Source of the DNA: Fibrobacter sp. UBA1765
GTDB lineage: Bacteria > Fibrobacterota > Fibrobacteria > Fibrobacterales > Fibrobacteraceae
DNA: 10,524 bases
Assembly (NCBI GenBank): GCA_002314675.1
Contig: DCGZ01000137.1
Coordinates: forward strand, 8,090 to 18,613
Direction: 5' to 3'
This document shows positions 4,792-10,524 of the stretch, in pieces. Within the stretch, counting starts at the first letter, position 1. Each line of letters opens with the position of its first letter. The notes beneath the pieces are model-generated. The model was not told where the DNA came from and ran no database searches. It saw only the letters and a list, made by a program, of their open reading frames with translations. Position numbers and translations under genes: made by a program.

Positions 4792-6189
4792 ATGACAAAA
4801 AAAATTCTCCCTCTCTTGGCGGCATTCAGTGCGGCCTTGATCTTTAACGCTTGCGGTGACGATAGCTCCAGCTCTGCTCCGGATATCGAGTGCCTAGACA
4901 ATGAAAATTGCCTTGAAGAATCTTCAAGCAGCGACGAAGCAAAGTCTTCAAGTTCTGTAAAGGGTTCTTCGAGCAGCGAAGAGGCAAAGTCTTCTTCGAG
5001 TGTAAAGGAAGACGGAAAGTCCAGCTCTTCTGCAAAGGATGATGGAAAGTCCTCTTCCAGCGAAAAGGTTGAATCTTCAAGCAGCGTAACTGGCGAAAGT
5101 TCAAGTTCAGAGGAAGCTGAATCTTCTTCAAGCGTTGCCGTTGAATACGAATATCTTAGCACGACACCGAACATTGCCGATTTGGAAGTTTCTGGCGATA
5201 CGCTTTATGCAATTTTCCAGCGCTATGTTTACGATGCCGAAACCTGGAGCACGACTTTTGCAGACAACGGCCTCCTTGCACTTTACAAGGTAAGCGATGG
5301 AACACTCCTTGATACGATCCAGCTTGCAACAAAGAACCCGACGGCTGTAAAGGTTGTAAAGGGGAATGTCTATGTTGCAAGCCATGGCGAATACAATGCC
5401 GCCTATGGTACCGATGCCGACGAAAACCGAGGCATTGAGCGTGTTGACCTCAAGAACAAGACTTCCAAGCTCTATGTTGCCGGTACAAAGCTTGGTGGCG
5501 GCATCAGCGACTTTGCCGTAAACACCAAGACAAACAAGGCCTATGCAGCAATTAATTTGTTCTATGGTTCGGTCCCTGTTGTAGAAGTGGATCTCTCTAC
5601 GGGTAGCGTAAAGGCGATTGACGGCATTAAGGACGGTTCCGGTTCCATTGCTGTTGATGAAGCAAAGAACCTGGTCTACATTGGCGACCGCTTTATGGAT
5701 TTCACCACCTTTGAAATGCAGATTAACGTAATGGTATATGATGGTTCCAAGCTTACCATGCTTTCTGATGCAGAAGAAGATGAATTCCGTCAACCATATA
5801 GCGTAAAGCTGCTCGGTAGCACTCCGTACGTATTTGTTTCTGATTATAGCACAGGTAAGCTTTACTGGAACTACGCCGATTCCGAAGATGATGAAGATGG
5901 CCTTGAATTTGATCAGGATTCAAAGCTTGCAGTGGCAAACGGCAAGTTGTTTGTCATGAGCCGTACCGGTGCCGGTAGCGTTTCTTTGTTCAATACGGAA
6001 AGTAATGAAGTTGTATGGCAGAAATCAGTTGATAATGGAAACCCGTATGACGTTGTTCAAGCCGACGGTTCAAATGTCTGGGTAGCACTCCATGGCCTTG
6101 CAGAAATCCGAAAGATTTCTGTAGCAGATGGTAGCACCATGGAAGTGATTGATACCGAAGAATTCTGCGCCAAGAAGGTTAAAGAATAA
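4792..6189 (+). CDS. SSSS-linker surface lipoprotein with beta-propeller-like domain, possible BtuG-type B12-capture protein
   Basis: A 465-aa lipoprotein. The signal peptide ends FNA-C21, giving a lipidated Cys. C34 and C40 could form a small disulfide loop. Residues 25-114 hold ten SSSS clusters separated by acidic or lysine residues, a flexible stalk typical of Fibrobacter. Residues about 120-455 carry repeated four-strand units such as DLEVSGDTLYAI, PTAVKVVKGNVYVAS, GISDFAVNTKTNKAYAA, GSIAVDEAKNLVYIG, PYSVKLLGSTPYVFVS, LAVANGKLFVMS and PYDVVQADGSNVWVAL, each followed by a strand like VVEVDLSTGSVKAI. This suggests about six or seven blades of a YncE/DUF5074-like propeller. No catalytic motif is seen. 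AGGAG lies 6 bases before the ATG. Position directly after btuB under a B12 riboswitch suggests that it binds cobalamin at the surface, as BtuG does in Bacteroides. The fold is well supported by pattern; the ligand is inference. Confidence 0.85.
   Translation: MTKKILPLLAAFSAALIFNACGDDSSSSAPDIECLDNENCLEESSSSDEAKSSSSVKGSSSSEEAKSSSSVKEDGKSSSSAKDDGKSSSSEKVESSSSVTGESSSSEEAESSSSVAVEYEYLSTTPNIADLEVSGDTLYAIFQRYVYDAETWSTTFADNGLLALYKVSDGTLLDTIQLATKNPTAVKVVKGNVYVASHGEYNAAYGTDADENRGIERVDLKNKTSKLYVAGTKLGGGISDFAVNTKTNKAYAAINLFYGSVPVVEVDLSTGSVKAIDGIKDGSGSIAVDEAKNLVYIGDRFMDFTTFEMQINVMVYDGSKLTMLSDAEEDEFRQPYSVKLLGSTPYVFVSDYSTGKLYWNYADSEDDEDGLEFDQDSKLAVANGKLFVMSRTGAGSVSLFNTESNEVVWQKSVDNGNPYDVVQADGSNVWVALHGLAEIRKISVADGSTMEVIDTEEFCAKKVKE
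4864..5136 (+). repeat. serine-cluster-coding repeat tract
   Basis: This in-gene stretch encodes ten SSSS blocks with spacers such as EEAK, VKEDGK and AKDDGK. The serine codons alternate among TCT, TCA, TCC, TCG and AGC/AGT, so the protein repeat is kept while the DNA repeat is broken up. That points to selection for the linker and against slippage. Confidence 0.85.
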
Positions 6190-6228
6190 TATTTCTAAAA
6201 TTTCCATTTTTTAACTGTAAATTTTATT

Positions 6229-6257
6229 GTGTCTGGACTCATGCCCAGGCACTTTTT
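6229..6257 (+). terminator. intrinsic terminator of the btuB-lipoprotein unit
   Basis: GTGTCTGG (6229-6236) pairs with CCAGGCAC (6245-6252) over 8 bp, including one G-T pair, with an 8-base loop and five T (6253-6257). It lies 39 bases past the lipoprotein stop codon and separates the B12 unit from the sigma-factor operon. Confidence 0.9.
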
Positions 6258-6314
6258 GTATTTATATGAAAATTTTTGCAACCTACAACAAAGTTAACGC
6301 ATCAAAATAAGCAG

Positions 6315-6845
6315 ATGGACGAAAGAAAGGTATTTGATGGGCTAAAGAAGGGCGACCGTAGTTCGCTCGCATTGCTGTGGGAACTCCACAGCAAGAATGT
6401 GCTCAACCTTGCCTTTCAAATGTTAAAGAACCGCGACGAGGCGGAGGATATCTTGATGGATGTCTTTGTTTCGGTGCCGGTGCGTGTGCAGGGATTTCGT
6501 GGCGATTCCGCATTTTCGACATGGCTTTACCGTATTACGGTGAATGCATGCCTAATGAAGCTGCGTGCCGCAAAGCGCCACCGCGAACTTGAGGAATTGA
6601 ACCATGATGTAATCGTGGAAGAAAACCTGAGCAGAGCAGAGAGCGTTTTTGCAGATGGTGAAGCTTTGCAAAAGGCCCTTGCGGAACTCCCTGCAGAAAC
6701 GCGGGGCATGCTTTGGTTAAAAGATGCAGAGGAAATGTCCATCGAAGACCTTGTAGATGTTTATGGAATGCCATCAGGTACCATAAAGGCGAGGCTTTCG
6801 AGGGCGCGTACCGTGGTCCGTGAATTTTTAAAGGGAAAGCTATAA
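6315..6845 (+). CDS. ECF-type RNA polymerase sigma factor
   Basis: A 176-aa extracytoplasmic-function sigma factor directing RNA polymerase to stress promoters. Region 2 spans about residues 14-90, with RDEAEDILMDVFVSV (2.2, core binding) and FSTWLYRITVNACLM (2.3/2.4, -10 recognition). A short linker follows. Region 4 spans about 118-172: LAELPAETRGMLWLKDAEEM, then the HTH IEDLVDVYGMPSGTIKARLSRAR, which reads the -35. The frame could extend upstream to a TTG at 6276, but the ATG at 6315 gives the usual family N-terminus (DERKVFDGLKKGD). Its ribosome site is weak. The stop codon overlaps the next ATG by one base (TAATG), so the two products should be translationally coupled. The order sigma, one-TM protein, periplasmic sensor-like protein suggests a CnrH-like role. 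Confidence 0.93.
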   Translation: MDERKVFDGLKKGDRSSLALLWELHSKNVLNLAFQMLKNRDEAEDILMDVFVSVPVRVQGFRGDSAFSTWLYRITVNACLMKLRAAKRHRELEELNHDVIVEENLSRAESVFADGEALQKALAELPAETRGMLWLKDAEEMSIEDLVDVYGMPSGTIKARLSRARTVVREFLKGKL

Positions 6846-7180
6846 TGCGCGAAGAAATTGATTTTTCAAGTGTAGAACGCTTGACTCCAAGAGCCGATTC
6901 CTTTAATCGTGTTCTTGCTCGCCTTGATAAACAAGAATCCAATGTGATTCCGTTCAAGGTCATTTCGGGACTTGCGCTTGCGGCAAGCGTCGCCATTGTG
7001 TGCGTAAGCGTAATCTTGAGCGTATTTTCTGTAGATACGGATACAGAAAACATGCCTATGGGTAATATCGTTTCTTTAGATGATGTCGCCTGGTACAGTT
7101 CCCTTGGCAATGAGGATTCCTGTGATTTTGAAGAACTTGAGGAATCTCCGGCAATCAGTTATTTAACAGCGAGGAAATAA
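6845..7180 (+). CDS. single-TM putative anti-sigma factor
   Basis: A 111-aa membrane protein I do not recognise by family. Residues 1-37 are charged and cytoplasmic by prediction (LTPRADSFNRVLARLDKQES). Residues 38-62 form one membrane helix, and about 63-111 are acidic and probably periplasmic, with one Cys (C93). Size, topology and position directly after an ECF sigma gene match small anti-sigma factors such as CnrY, whose short N-terminus binds the sigma factor. No zinc-binding HxxxCxxC motif is present. AAGGGA lies about 9 bases before the ATG, which overlaps the sigma stop codon. Its own stop codon overlaps the next ATG in the same way. The anti-sigma role is inferred from context and topology. 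Confidence 0.72.
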   Translation: MREEIDFSSVERLTPRADSFNRVLARLDKQESNVIPFKVISGLALAASVAIVCVSVILSVFSVDTDTENMPMGNIVSLDDVAWYSSLGNEDSCDFEELEESPAISYLTARK

Positions 7181-7740
7181 TGAAAAAGCTATTAGTTGCA
7201 AGTATTGCAATTCTTTCGTGCGCCATTGGCGTATTCATAGGTCCTGTAGTGCTTTGCTCCGCTCCGTGCAAGCAGGTTCAAAAGGAAAGTGCCGAAATAG
7301 TGCCGCCTCCGCCGCCTGGAATGCATGGACAGGATATGCACGAAGGTAAGGGCCATCGCCATGGAGAAAAATTCAGGAACAAAATGCATCCGTCGCCAGA
7401 GGTGATTGATTCCATTTTGCAAGTAACTCCGGAACAAAAGATGCAAATTGAAGAATTCCGCAGGGCTGCAGCCTCTACAAACAAAGAGCTTTTCGCAGAA
7501 AAAATGGCCGCAGAAGTTGCACTTCGCAAGGCTCTTGAAAATGAAACATACGACACAGTCGCCATAAACAATGCAAAAAAGCAGTTGCTTATTGCTCAGG
7601 AAAAATTGCTTGACAGTCGCATTGCCGGGCCTGCATTTTTTTCGAAGGTTCTTTCGAAGGAACAGCATGAAAAATTCAAGGCTTACATGAAAGAAAACGC
7701 GCCACGAGGTCCATGGCATAAAAAACAAGAAGAAAAGTGA
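7180..7740 (+). CDS. membrane-anchored His/Met-rich Spy/CpxP/CnrX-like protein (putative metal or envelope-stress sensor)
   Basis: A 186-aa protein with an N-terminal hydrophobic segment (residues 4-26), either an anchor or a signal peptide, with C26 and C30 just after it. A proline run (42-46) leads into a His/Met-rich stretch, residues 48-70, with three MH pairs plus H59 and H61, a likely metal-binding site. The rest is predicted helical, with VTPEQ (82-86) starting one helix hairpin and LSKEQHEKF (158-166) in the last helix. These match the paired LTxxQ-type motifs of the Spy/CpxP/ZraP/CnrX superfamily. In CnrHYX-type systems such a protein senses periplasmic metal and controls release of the sigma factor by the anti-sigma partner. 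GAGG precedes the ATG by 5 bases. Which metal, or whether misfolded protein is the signal, cannot be told. Confidence 0.8.
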   Translation: MKKLLVASIAILSCAIGVFIGPVVLCSAPCKQVQKESAEIVPPPPPGMHGQDMHEGKGHRHGEKFRNKMHPSPEVIDSILQVTPEQKMQIEEFRRAAASTNKELFAEKMAAEVALRKALENETYDTVAINNAKKQLLIAQEKLLDSRIAGPAFFSKVLSKEQHEKFKAYMKENAPRGPWHKKQEEK

Positions 7741-7770
7741 TTTTTAACTATTTGTGACTGGCAAAAAGAG

Positions 7771-7788
7771 TCTCTTAGTAGTAAGAGA
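7771..7788 (+). other. perfect hairpin ahead of the operon terminator
   Basis: TCTCTTA-GTAG-TAAGAGA is a perfect 7-bp stem with a 4-base loop, 30 bases after the last stop codon. A purine-rich spacer separates it from the terminator stem. It lacks its own T-run. It could protect the transcript 3' end or be part of a small 3'-derived RNA. Confidence 0.4.
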
Positions 7789-7802
7789 GAAAAGAAGAAG
7801 GG

Positions 7803-7833
7803 GCCCGTACGGCGTAAGTCGTGCGGGCTTTTT
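7803..7833 (+). terminator. intrinsic terminator of the sigma-factor operon
   Basis: GCCCGTACG (7803-7811) pairs with CGTGCGGGC (7820-7828) over 9 bp with one G-T pair and an 8-base loop, followed by TTTTT (7829-7833). The converging gene at 7855 ends 21 bases away. On the minus strand the same stem is followed only by a broken pyrimidine tract, so two-way termination is possible but weaker. Confidence 0.92.
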
Positions 7834-7854
7834 GTATTCTATTTGTGTATCGTT

Positions 7855-8256
7855 TTATGCGGCTTCCATCGGGAAGTTTGTAATTGTGTACCAGAACCCT
7901 GCTGCCGCAATTAATGTTAAGGGAAGGATTGTCTTTTTTTCAAGTGCATTTGGACCGCAGATAATTTTAAAAGCGGAAAAGCTTAAAAAGAGCGCAAAGA
8001 AGACTGCGATGATTCGTGTAATAATGCCAGGTAAAATTTGAGGAATGATGAATCCACTTTGAAGCAGAATTACAAGGGCGATTGCCTGTGTTATGACACT
8101 TGCAAAAAATGCTCCACGGGCTTCTTTGCCAATTTGCCTTTTGTTGCCACTGAGCGTGATGTATGCAATTGGAGCGCCACAGGCAATTGCAAAGTAAAGT
8201 ACGATTTGGATGGCAAATGCAATGCTTGCTACAAGTGTAATTATCTGTGGATTCAT
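7855..8256 (-). CDS. four-TM membrane protein of unknown function
   Basis: A 133-aa protein with four predicted membrane helices, about residues 5-33, 49-71, 77-98 and 108-126. I do not recognise its family with certainty. The GAPIAYITLSGNKRQ segment after helix 1 resembles a GAPxGxxTLGG pattern I associate with uncharacterised small membrane proteins. The frame is open further upstream inside lrgB, but the ATG at 8256, 8 bases past the lrgB stop, gives a clean membrane protein. No strong Shine-Dalgarno is visible, so translation may be coupled to lrgB. It is the last gene of the minus-strand cluster. Function is unknown; association with the LrgAB pair is by position only. Confidence 0.75.
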   Translation of the reverse strand: MNPQIITLVASIAFAIQIVLYFAIACGAPIAYITLSGNKRQIGKEARGAFFASVITQAIALVILLQSGFIIPQILPGIITRIIAVFFALFLSFSAFKIICGPNALEKKTILPLTLIAAAGFWYTITNFPMEAA

Positions 8257-8264
8257 GTTTAAAA

Positions 8265-8957
8265 TTATAGGAAAAGTGGAACAAGGATTGGTGCAAGAAC
8301 CGCGGTAATGACACCTGCGACTCCGATGGAGAGAGAACTCATTGCTCCTTGAATTTCTCCAATTTCCATCATGCGGGAAGTCCCCACGGCATGCGAGGCT
8401 GTGCCTGTTGCAACGCCCTGGGCGACAGGGTCTGTGATACGGCACAGTTTGCAGACGATAGGTGAAATGATTGCGCCTGTGATGCCTGTAATCATGATGG
8501 AAGCAACAGTGATTGCCGGGAGGCCTCCAAGGAGTCGTGAAACCTCGATGCCCATTGGAATCGTGATGGATTTTGGAGTGATTGAAACAAGTACGTTTTG
8601 TGAAATGCCAGCAAACTTTGCAAGAACAATTACTGAAATAATGCTGCTTACACTACCTACAAAAATACCGACAAGAATTGGTAACCAATTTGCCTTGAGC
8701 TTGTCAAGTTGCTTGTAAAGTGGTACTGCAAGGGCAACCGTTGCAGGGGCAAGGAAGAATGAAATGTAGTCGCCGCCTAGCTTGTAGGATTCGTATTTGA
8801 CATTGCAGACGACAAGGAATCCGATGACAAGCACAATTCCAATAAGCATTGGATTCAATAGCGAAATTTTTGTTTTCTTGTTTATCCATACGCCAATTTC
8901 AAAGGCGATTATGGAAAGCAAAATTCCAAAGAGCGGGGTGTTTATGAATTCAGACAT
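8265..8957 (-). CDS. lrgB: LrgB/CidB-family membrane protein
   Basis: A 230-aa inner-membrane protein of the LrgB/YohK family. It is highly hydrophobic, with about six or seven helices. The signature region is present: FFLAPATVALAVPLYKQ (68-83), LVSITPKSITIPMGIEVS (123-140), and ATGTASHAVGTSRMMEIGE (183-201). Length is normal. In other bacteria LrgB works with LrgA and is linked to murein hydrolase control, programmed lysis and, in some species, pyruvate or glycolate transport. Which applies here is not shown. The start lies 12 bases after the lrgA stop. A run of A precedes the ATG and there is no clear Shine-Dalgarno. Confidence 0.93.
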   Translation of the reverse strand: MSEFINTPLFGILLSIIAFEIGVWINKKTKISLLNPMLIGIVLVIGFLVVCNVKYESYKLGGDYISFFLAPATVALAVPLYKQLDKLKANWLPILVGIFVGSVSSIISVIVLAKFAGISQNVLVSITPKSITIPMGIEVSRLLGGLPAITVASIMITGITGAIISPIVCKLCRITDPVAQGVATGTASHAVGTSRMMEIGEIQGAMSSLSIGVAGVITAVLAPILVPLFL

Positions 8958-8969
8958 TTTTTTTAGGAT

Positions 8970-9428
8970 CTAGGATTTAGTGGATGGTGAAATGTTGACT
9001 TTCAATGTTGTTGGCATACATTTCTGGGATTCTCGGTTGGGGTCGAGAATGGCGACATTTAAATTTTCTCGTTCCTTTTTTTTGTTCTTTAGCTTGTTTA
9101 GCAATTGAACGAAATGGCCTGTGATTGCAATTGTTACTGCGGTTGTTCCCATGCAGATTAAAAATATTGCGATGATTTGACCTCGCAAGGAATCTACAAC
9201 GGTGAGTAGCCCGACACCTGCAGGCAAAAAGAAGAATGCTAGATTCTTTAAAAAGAAAGAAGAGACTTCTTCGACATGCTCAAGGCGCACAATTTTTAAG
9301 CAGAGCAGTAAAAAGAGCAAAAGCATGCCAAGGACGTTCCCTGGCAGTGGAATGCCTACGACGCTGTGCAATATTTCGCCCGCAAGGCAAATGAAAAGAA
9401 TGATTGCTAATTGAAGTAGTGGACGCAT
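8970..9428 (-). CDS. lrgA: LrgA/CidA-family holin-like membrane protein
   Basis: A 152-aa protein. Residues 1-110 are the LrgA/CidA core, with four membrane helices, GIPLPGNVLGMLLLFL (25-40) and FFFLPAGVGLL (65-75). It is expected to form oligomers in the inner membrane with LrgB. The core ends near VQLLNKLK. The remaining about 38 residues (115-152) are polar and unlike the family. Residues 127-134 are encoded by a palindrome typical of intergenic repeats (9029-9050), so this tail looks acquired by repeat insertion and read-through. The ATG at 9428 lies 21 bases past the queH stop. No good Shine-Dalgarno is seen. Confidence 0.92.
   Translation of the reverse strand: MRPLLQLAIILFICLAGEILHSVVGIPLPGNVLGMLLLFLLLCLKIVRLEHVEEVSSFFLKNLAFFFLPAGVGLLTVVDSLRGQIIAIFLICMGTTAVTIAITGHFVQLLNKLKNKKKERENLNVAILDPNRESQKCMPTTLKVNISPSTKS
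9029..9050. repeat. palindromic (REP-like) element inside the 3' end of lrgA
   Basis: ATTCTCG (9029-9035) and CGAGAAT (9044-9050) form a perfect 7-bp inverted repeat around an 8-base loop. Read on the minus strand the surroundings are GCCATTCTCGACCCC...CGAGAATCCCAG, the look of dispersed intergenic palindromes in many bacteria. Here it lies within the coding frame of lrgA. Confidence 0.55.
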
Positions 9429-9449
9429 TTAAAGATACCAGATGCAAGA

Positions 9450-10109
9450 TCAAGATTCAAGAAGTTGTTTTTCGGCGAGGTGCTTGCGGCGTTCTTCGGC
9501 TTCTTTTTGCGAGTAGACACAGCCACAGAAATCTTGGCGGTACAGGTTGTATTCTGCGGAAAGTTCCGTGGAACGCTTGAAGCCGCCCTTCTTTTTAAAG
9601 TCGCTTGGCAGGTGCTTGACTCCGGTGCGCGCAGATTCCTGTTCGCCGATTTCGTTAAGGAGAGGCGCGTTTTTCATGGGGCTGATTGTGAGCGTTGTCG
9701 TAAAGTAATCTGCTCCGAGTTCTTTGGCGAGGTCGGCTGCTTCGGCGAGGCGGAGTTCAAAGCATACCTTGCAGCGTGCGCCGCCTTCTGGTTCACGCTC
9801 TAGTCCACGTACTGCAGCGTAGTAGCGTTCCGGGTCGTACTTGCCCTTGATAAGAGTTATCGGATTTTTTGCGGGGAATTCTTTTACGAAACGTTCAATT
9901 TCTGCAACACGGTGCTCGTATTCTTCTGTTGGCGCGATGTTTGGATTGTAGTAGAAAACCGTGATTTTAAAATACTGTGAAAGGTATTCAAGAACGTAGC
10001 TTGAGCAAGGTGCACAACAGGCATGCAAAAGAAGTGTCGGTGTGATTCCTTCGCGCTTGATGCGTGCGATGAGTCTTTCAAGTTCTATGGAATAGTTTTT
10101 GTTTGGCAT
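9450..10109 (-). CDS. queH: epoxyqueuosine reductase QueH (DUF208)
   Basis: A 219-aa enzyme catalysing the last step of queuosine synthesis, reduction of epoxyqueuosine to queuosine in the anticodon of tRNAs for Asp, Asn, His and Tyr. QueH is the non-cobalamin alternative to QueG. Conserved metal-binding cysteines are all present: HACCAPC (C31, C32, C35), ARCKVC (C113, C116) and RQDFCGC (C195, C197). YYNPNI (53-58) and TTTLTISPMKN (137-147) are further family landmarks. The frame extends upstream to 10184, but the ATG at 10109 has GAGG 7 bases upstream and begins the conserved protein, so I chose it. It heads the minus-strand cluster with lrgAB. The metabolic link to them is not obvious. Confidence 0.95.
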   Translation of the reverse strand: MPNKNYSIELERLIARIKREGITPTLLLHACCAPCSSYVLEYLSQYFKITVFYYNPNIAPTEEYEHRVAEIERFVKEFPAKNPITLIKGKYDPERYYAAVRGLEREPEGGARCKVCFELRLAEAADLAKELGADYFTTTLTISPMKNAPLLNEIGEQESARTGVKHLPSDFKKKGGFKRSTELSAEYNLYRQDFCGCVYSQKEAEERRKHLAEKQLLES

Positions 10110-10130
10110 TTTTACGCCTCTTGCGTGGCG

Positions 10131-10137
10131 AAATTTA
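10131..10137 (-). promoter_or_regulatory. candidate -10 element of queH
   Basis: Minus-strand TTCTAAATTTCGC lies 21 bases before the queH ATG. TTGACT is present further upstream, but only 13 bases away, so the -35 is uncertain. The string recurs before the DnaQ-like gene and the riboswitch. Confidence 0.4.
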
Positions 10138-10184
10138 GAAAAACAAATGAAGTCAAAAATGCGAAAAGTACGGATAAAATCCAT

Positions 10185-10502
10185 ATTTGAATATGTTTTT
10201 ATCTGCCAAAAGAGTGGAATTTTACTTCCCTTAAAAGCGATTGCTTCAATTTTGGCGGATAAATGGCGTGTTGGCGTAGCTTTTATCTGCCATGATGACT
10301 ATTTTTTTGAATACCGCAAGGAATTGTCTCAAAAATTGTCATTTACGGCGTGTAAAAATGGAAAATTTCTGCAATTTATCCGCCAGACAGTTTTTTTGCG
10401 GCTTGCTCAAGTAGGTTGTGGTGCACTTTGCGTTAGGGACCGAAGTGGCTTTGCCGCAACGCTATTATTAGATACAAGAAAGAAGACAGAGGACTGGAGT
10501 TA
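10185..10502. other. gene-poor region with four copies of TTTATC(T/C)GCCA
   Basis: No convincing gene is seen here. The 11-nt motif TTTATCTGCCA or TTTATCCGCCA is at 10198-10208 (+), 10253-10263 (-), 10282-10292 (+) and 10375-10385 (+), with a partial copy on the minus strand near 10171-10178. A purine-rich low-complexity tract (about 10470-10500) precedes the terminal hairpin unit. An open frame through the region (10099-10503) gives a Cys- and aromatic-rich product without any recognisable family. Confidence 0.5.
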
Positions 10503-10524
10503 GGTCGCACCTTCGGTGCTTGAG
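10503..10524 (+). repeat. GGTCG/TTC-loop hairpin unit
   Basis: GGTC is followed by the hairpin GCACC-TTC-GGTGC (10507-10519 within GGTCGCACC...) and the tail TTGAG. It has the same constant flanks as the two units at 1-37 but a different stem and the opposite orientation. It may continue beyond the window. Confidence 0.55.

Noticed and set aside
4864..5136. CRISPR or tandem DNA repeat
   Set aside because: Repetition is at the protein level (SSSS clusters) with varied codons and irregular spacing; there are no spacers of constant length.
4764..5174. Minus-strand low-complexity frame rich in E, S and L
   Set aside because: It is the mirror of the SSSS-linker coding tract of the lipoprotein.
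6276..6314. Upstream TTG start for the sigma factor
   Set aside because: The added 13 residues are not sigma-like, and the ATG at 6315 gives the standard N-terminus.
7754..8041. Plus-strand open frame of 95 codons
   Set aside because: It crosses the operon terminator and is antisense to the four-TM gene.
8961..8976. Repeated TAGGAT near the lrgA/lrgB junction as an attachment site or operator
   Set aside because: Too short and low in complexity, and partly within the lrgA coding end.
10099..10503. Plus-strand open frame of 134 codons
   Set aside because: It starts inside queH on the other strand, shows no family, has odd composition, contains repeat motifs, and runs into the low-complexity tract and hairpin repeat. 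Kept only as a doubtful possibility.

Overview
The window looks like a chromosomal segment of a Fibrobacter species (Fibrobacterota). The main clue is a lipoprotein whose mature N-terminus is a long linker of SSSS clusters, a hallmark of Fibrobacter secreted and surface proteins. A TonB receptor, lipid metabolism and intergenic hairpin repeats also fit a Gram-negative bacterium of this type. The assignment is inference from sequence character only.

Left part (1-2506): three minus-strand housekeeping-type genes: a family 6 DNA-deoxyinosine glycosylase, a stand-alone DnaQ-like 3'-5' exonuclease with its own terminator, and a DUF374 lysophospholipid acyltransferase. The acyltransferase is divergent from a complete tRNA-Cys(GCA) that has its own promoter and terminator. 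A small XRE-family regulator follows on the plus strand.

Centre (2507-6257): a cobalamin locus. A promoter and a compact cobalamin riboswitch precede a BtuB-like TonB-dependent receptor. An SSSS-linker lipoprotein with a beta-propeller-like repeat domain follows 42 bp later, and an intrinsic terminator closes the unit. The arrangement recalls the BtuB/BtuG pair of Bacteroides: a surface lipoprotein captures B12 and hands it to the outer-membrane channel, with synthesis reduced when B12 is plentiful. This is the most interesting candidate system here.

Right-centre (6315-7833): three genes with successive 1-nt stop/start overlaps: an ECF sigma factor, a one-TM presumptive anti-sigma factor, and a membrane-anchored His/Met-rich protein with Spy/CpxP/CnrX-type motifs. 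The layout resembles CnrH-CnrY-CnrX metal- or envelope-stress signalling. It ends at an intrinsic terminator.

Right part (7855-10109): a tight minus-strand cluster, read queH, lrgA, lrgB, then a four-TM protein of unknown function. The last ~400 bases hold no convincing gene, but carry four copies of an 11-nt motif and a constant-flank hairpin unit. Related units, in the opposite orientation, occur at the left edge of the window.
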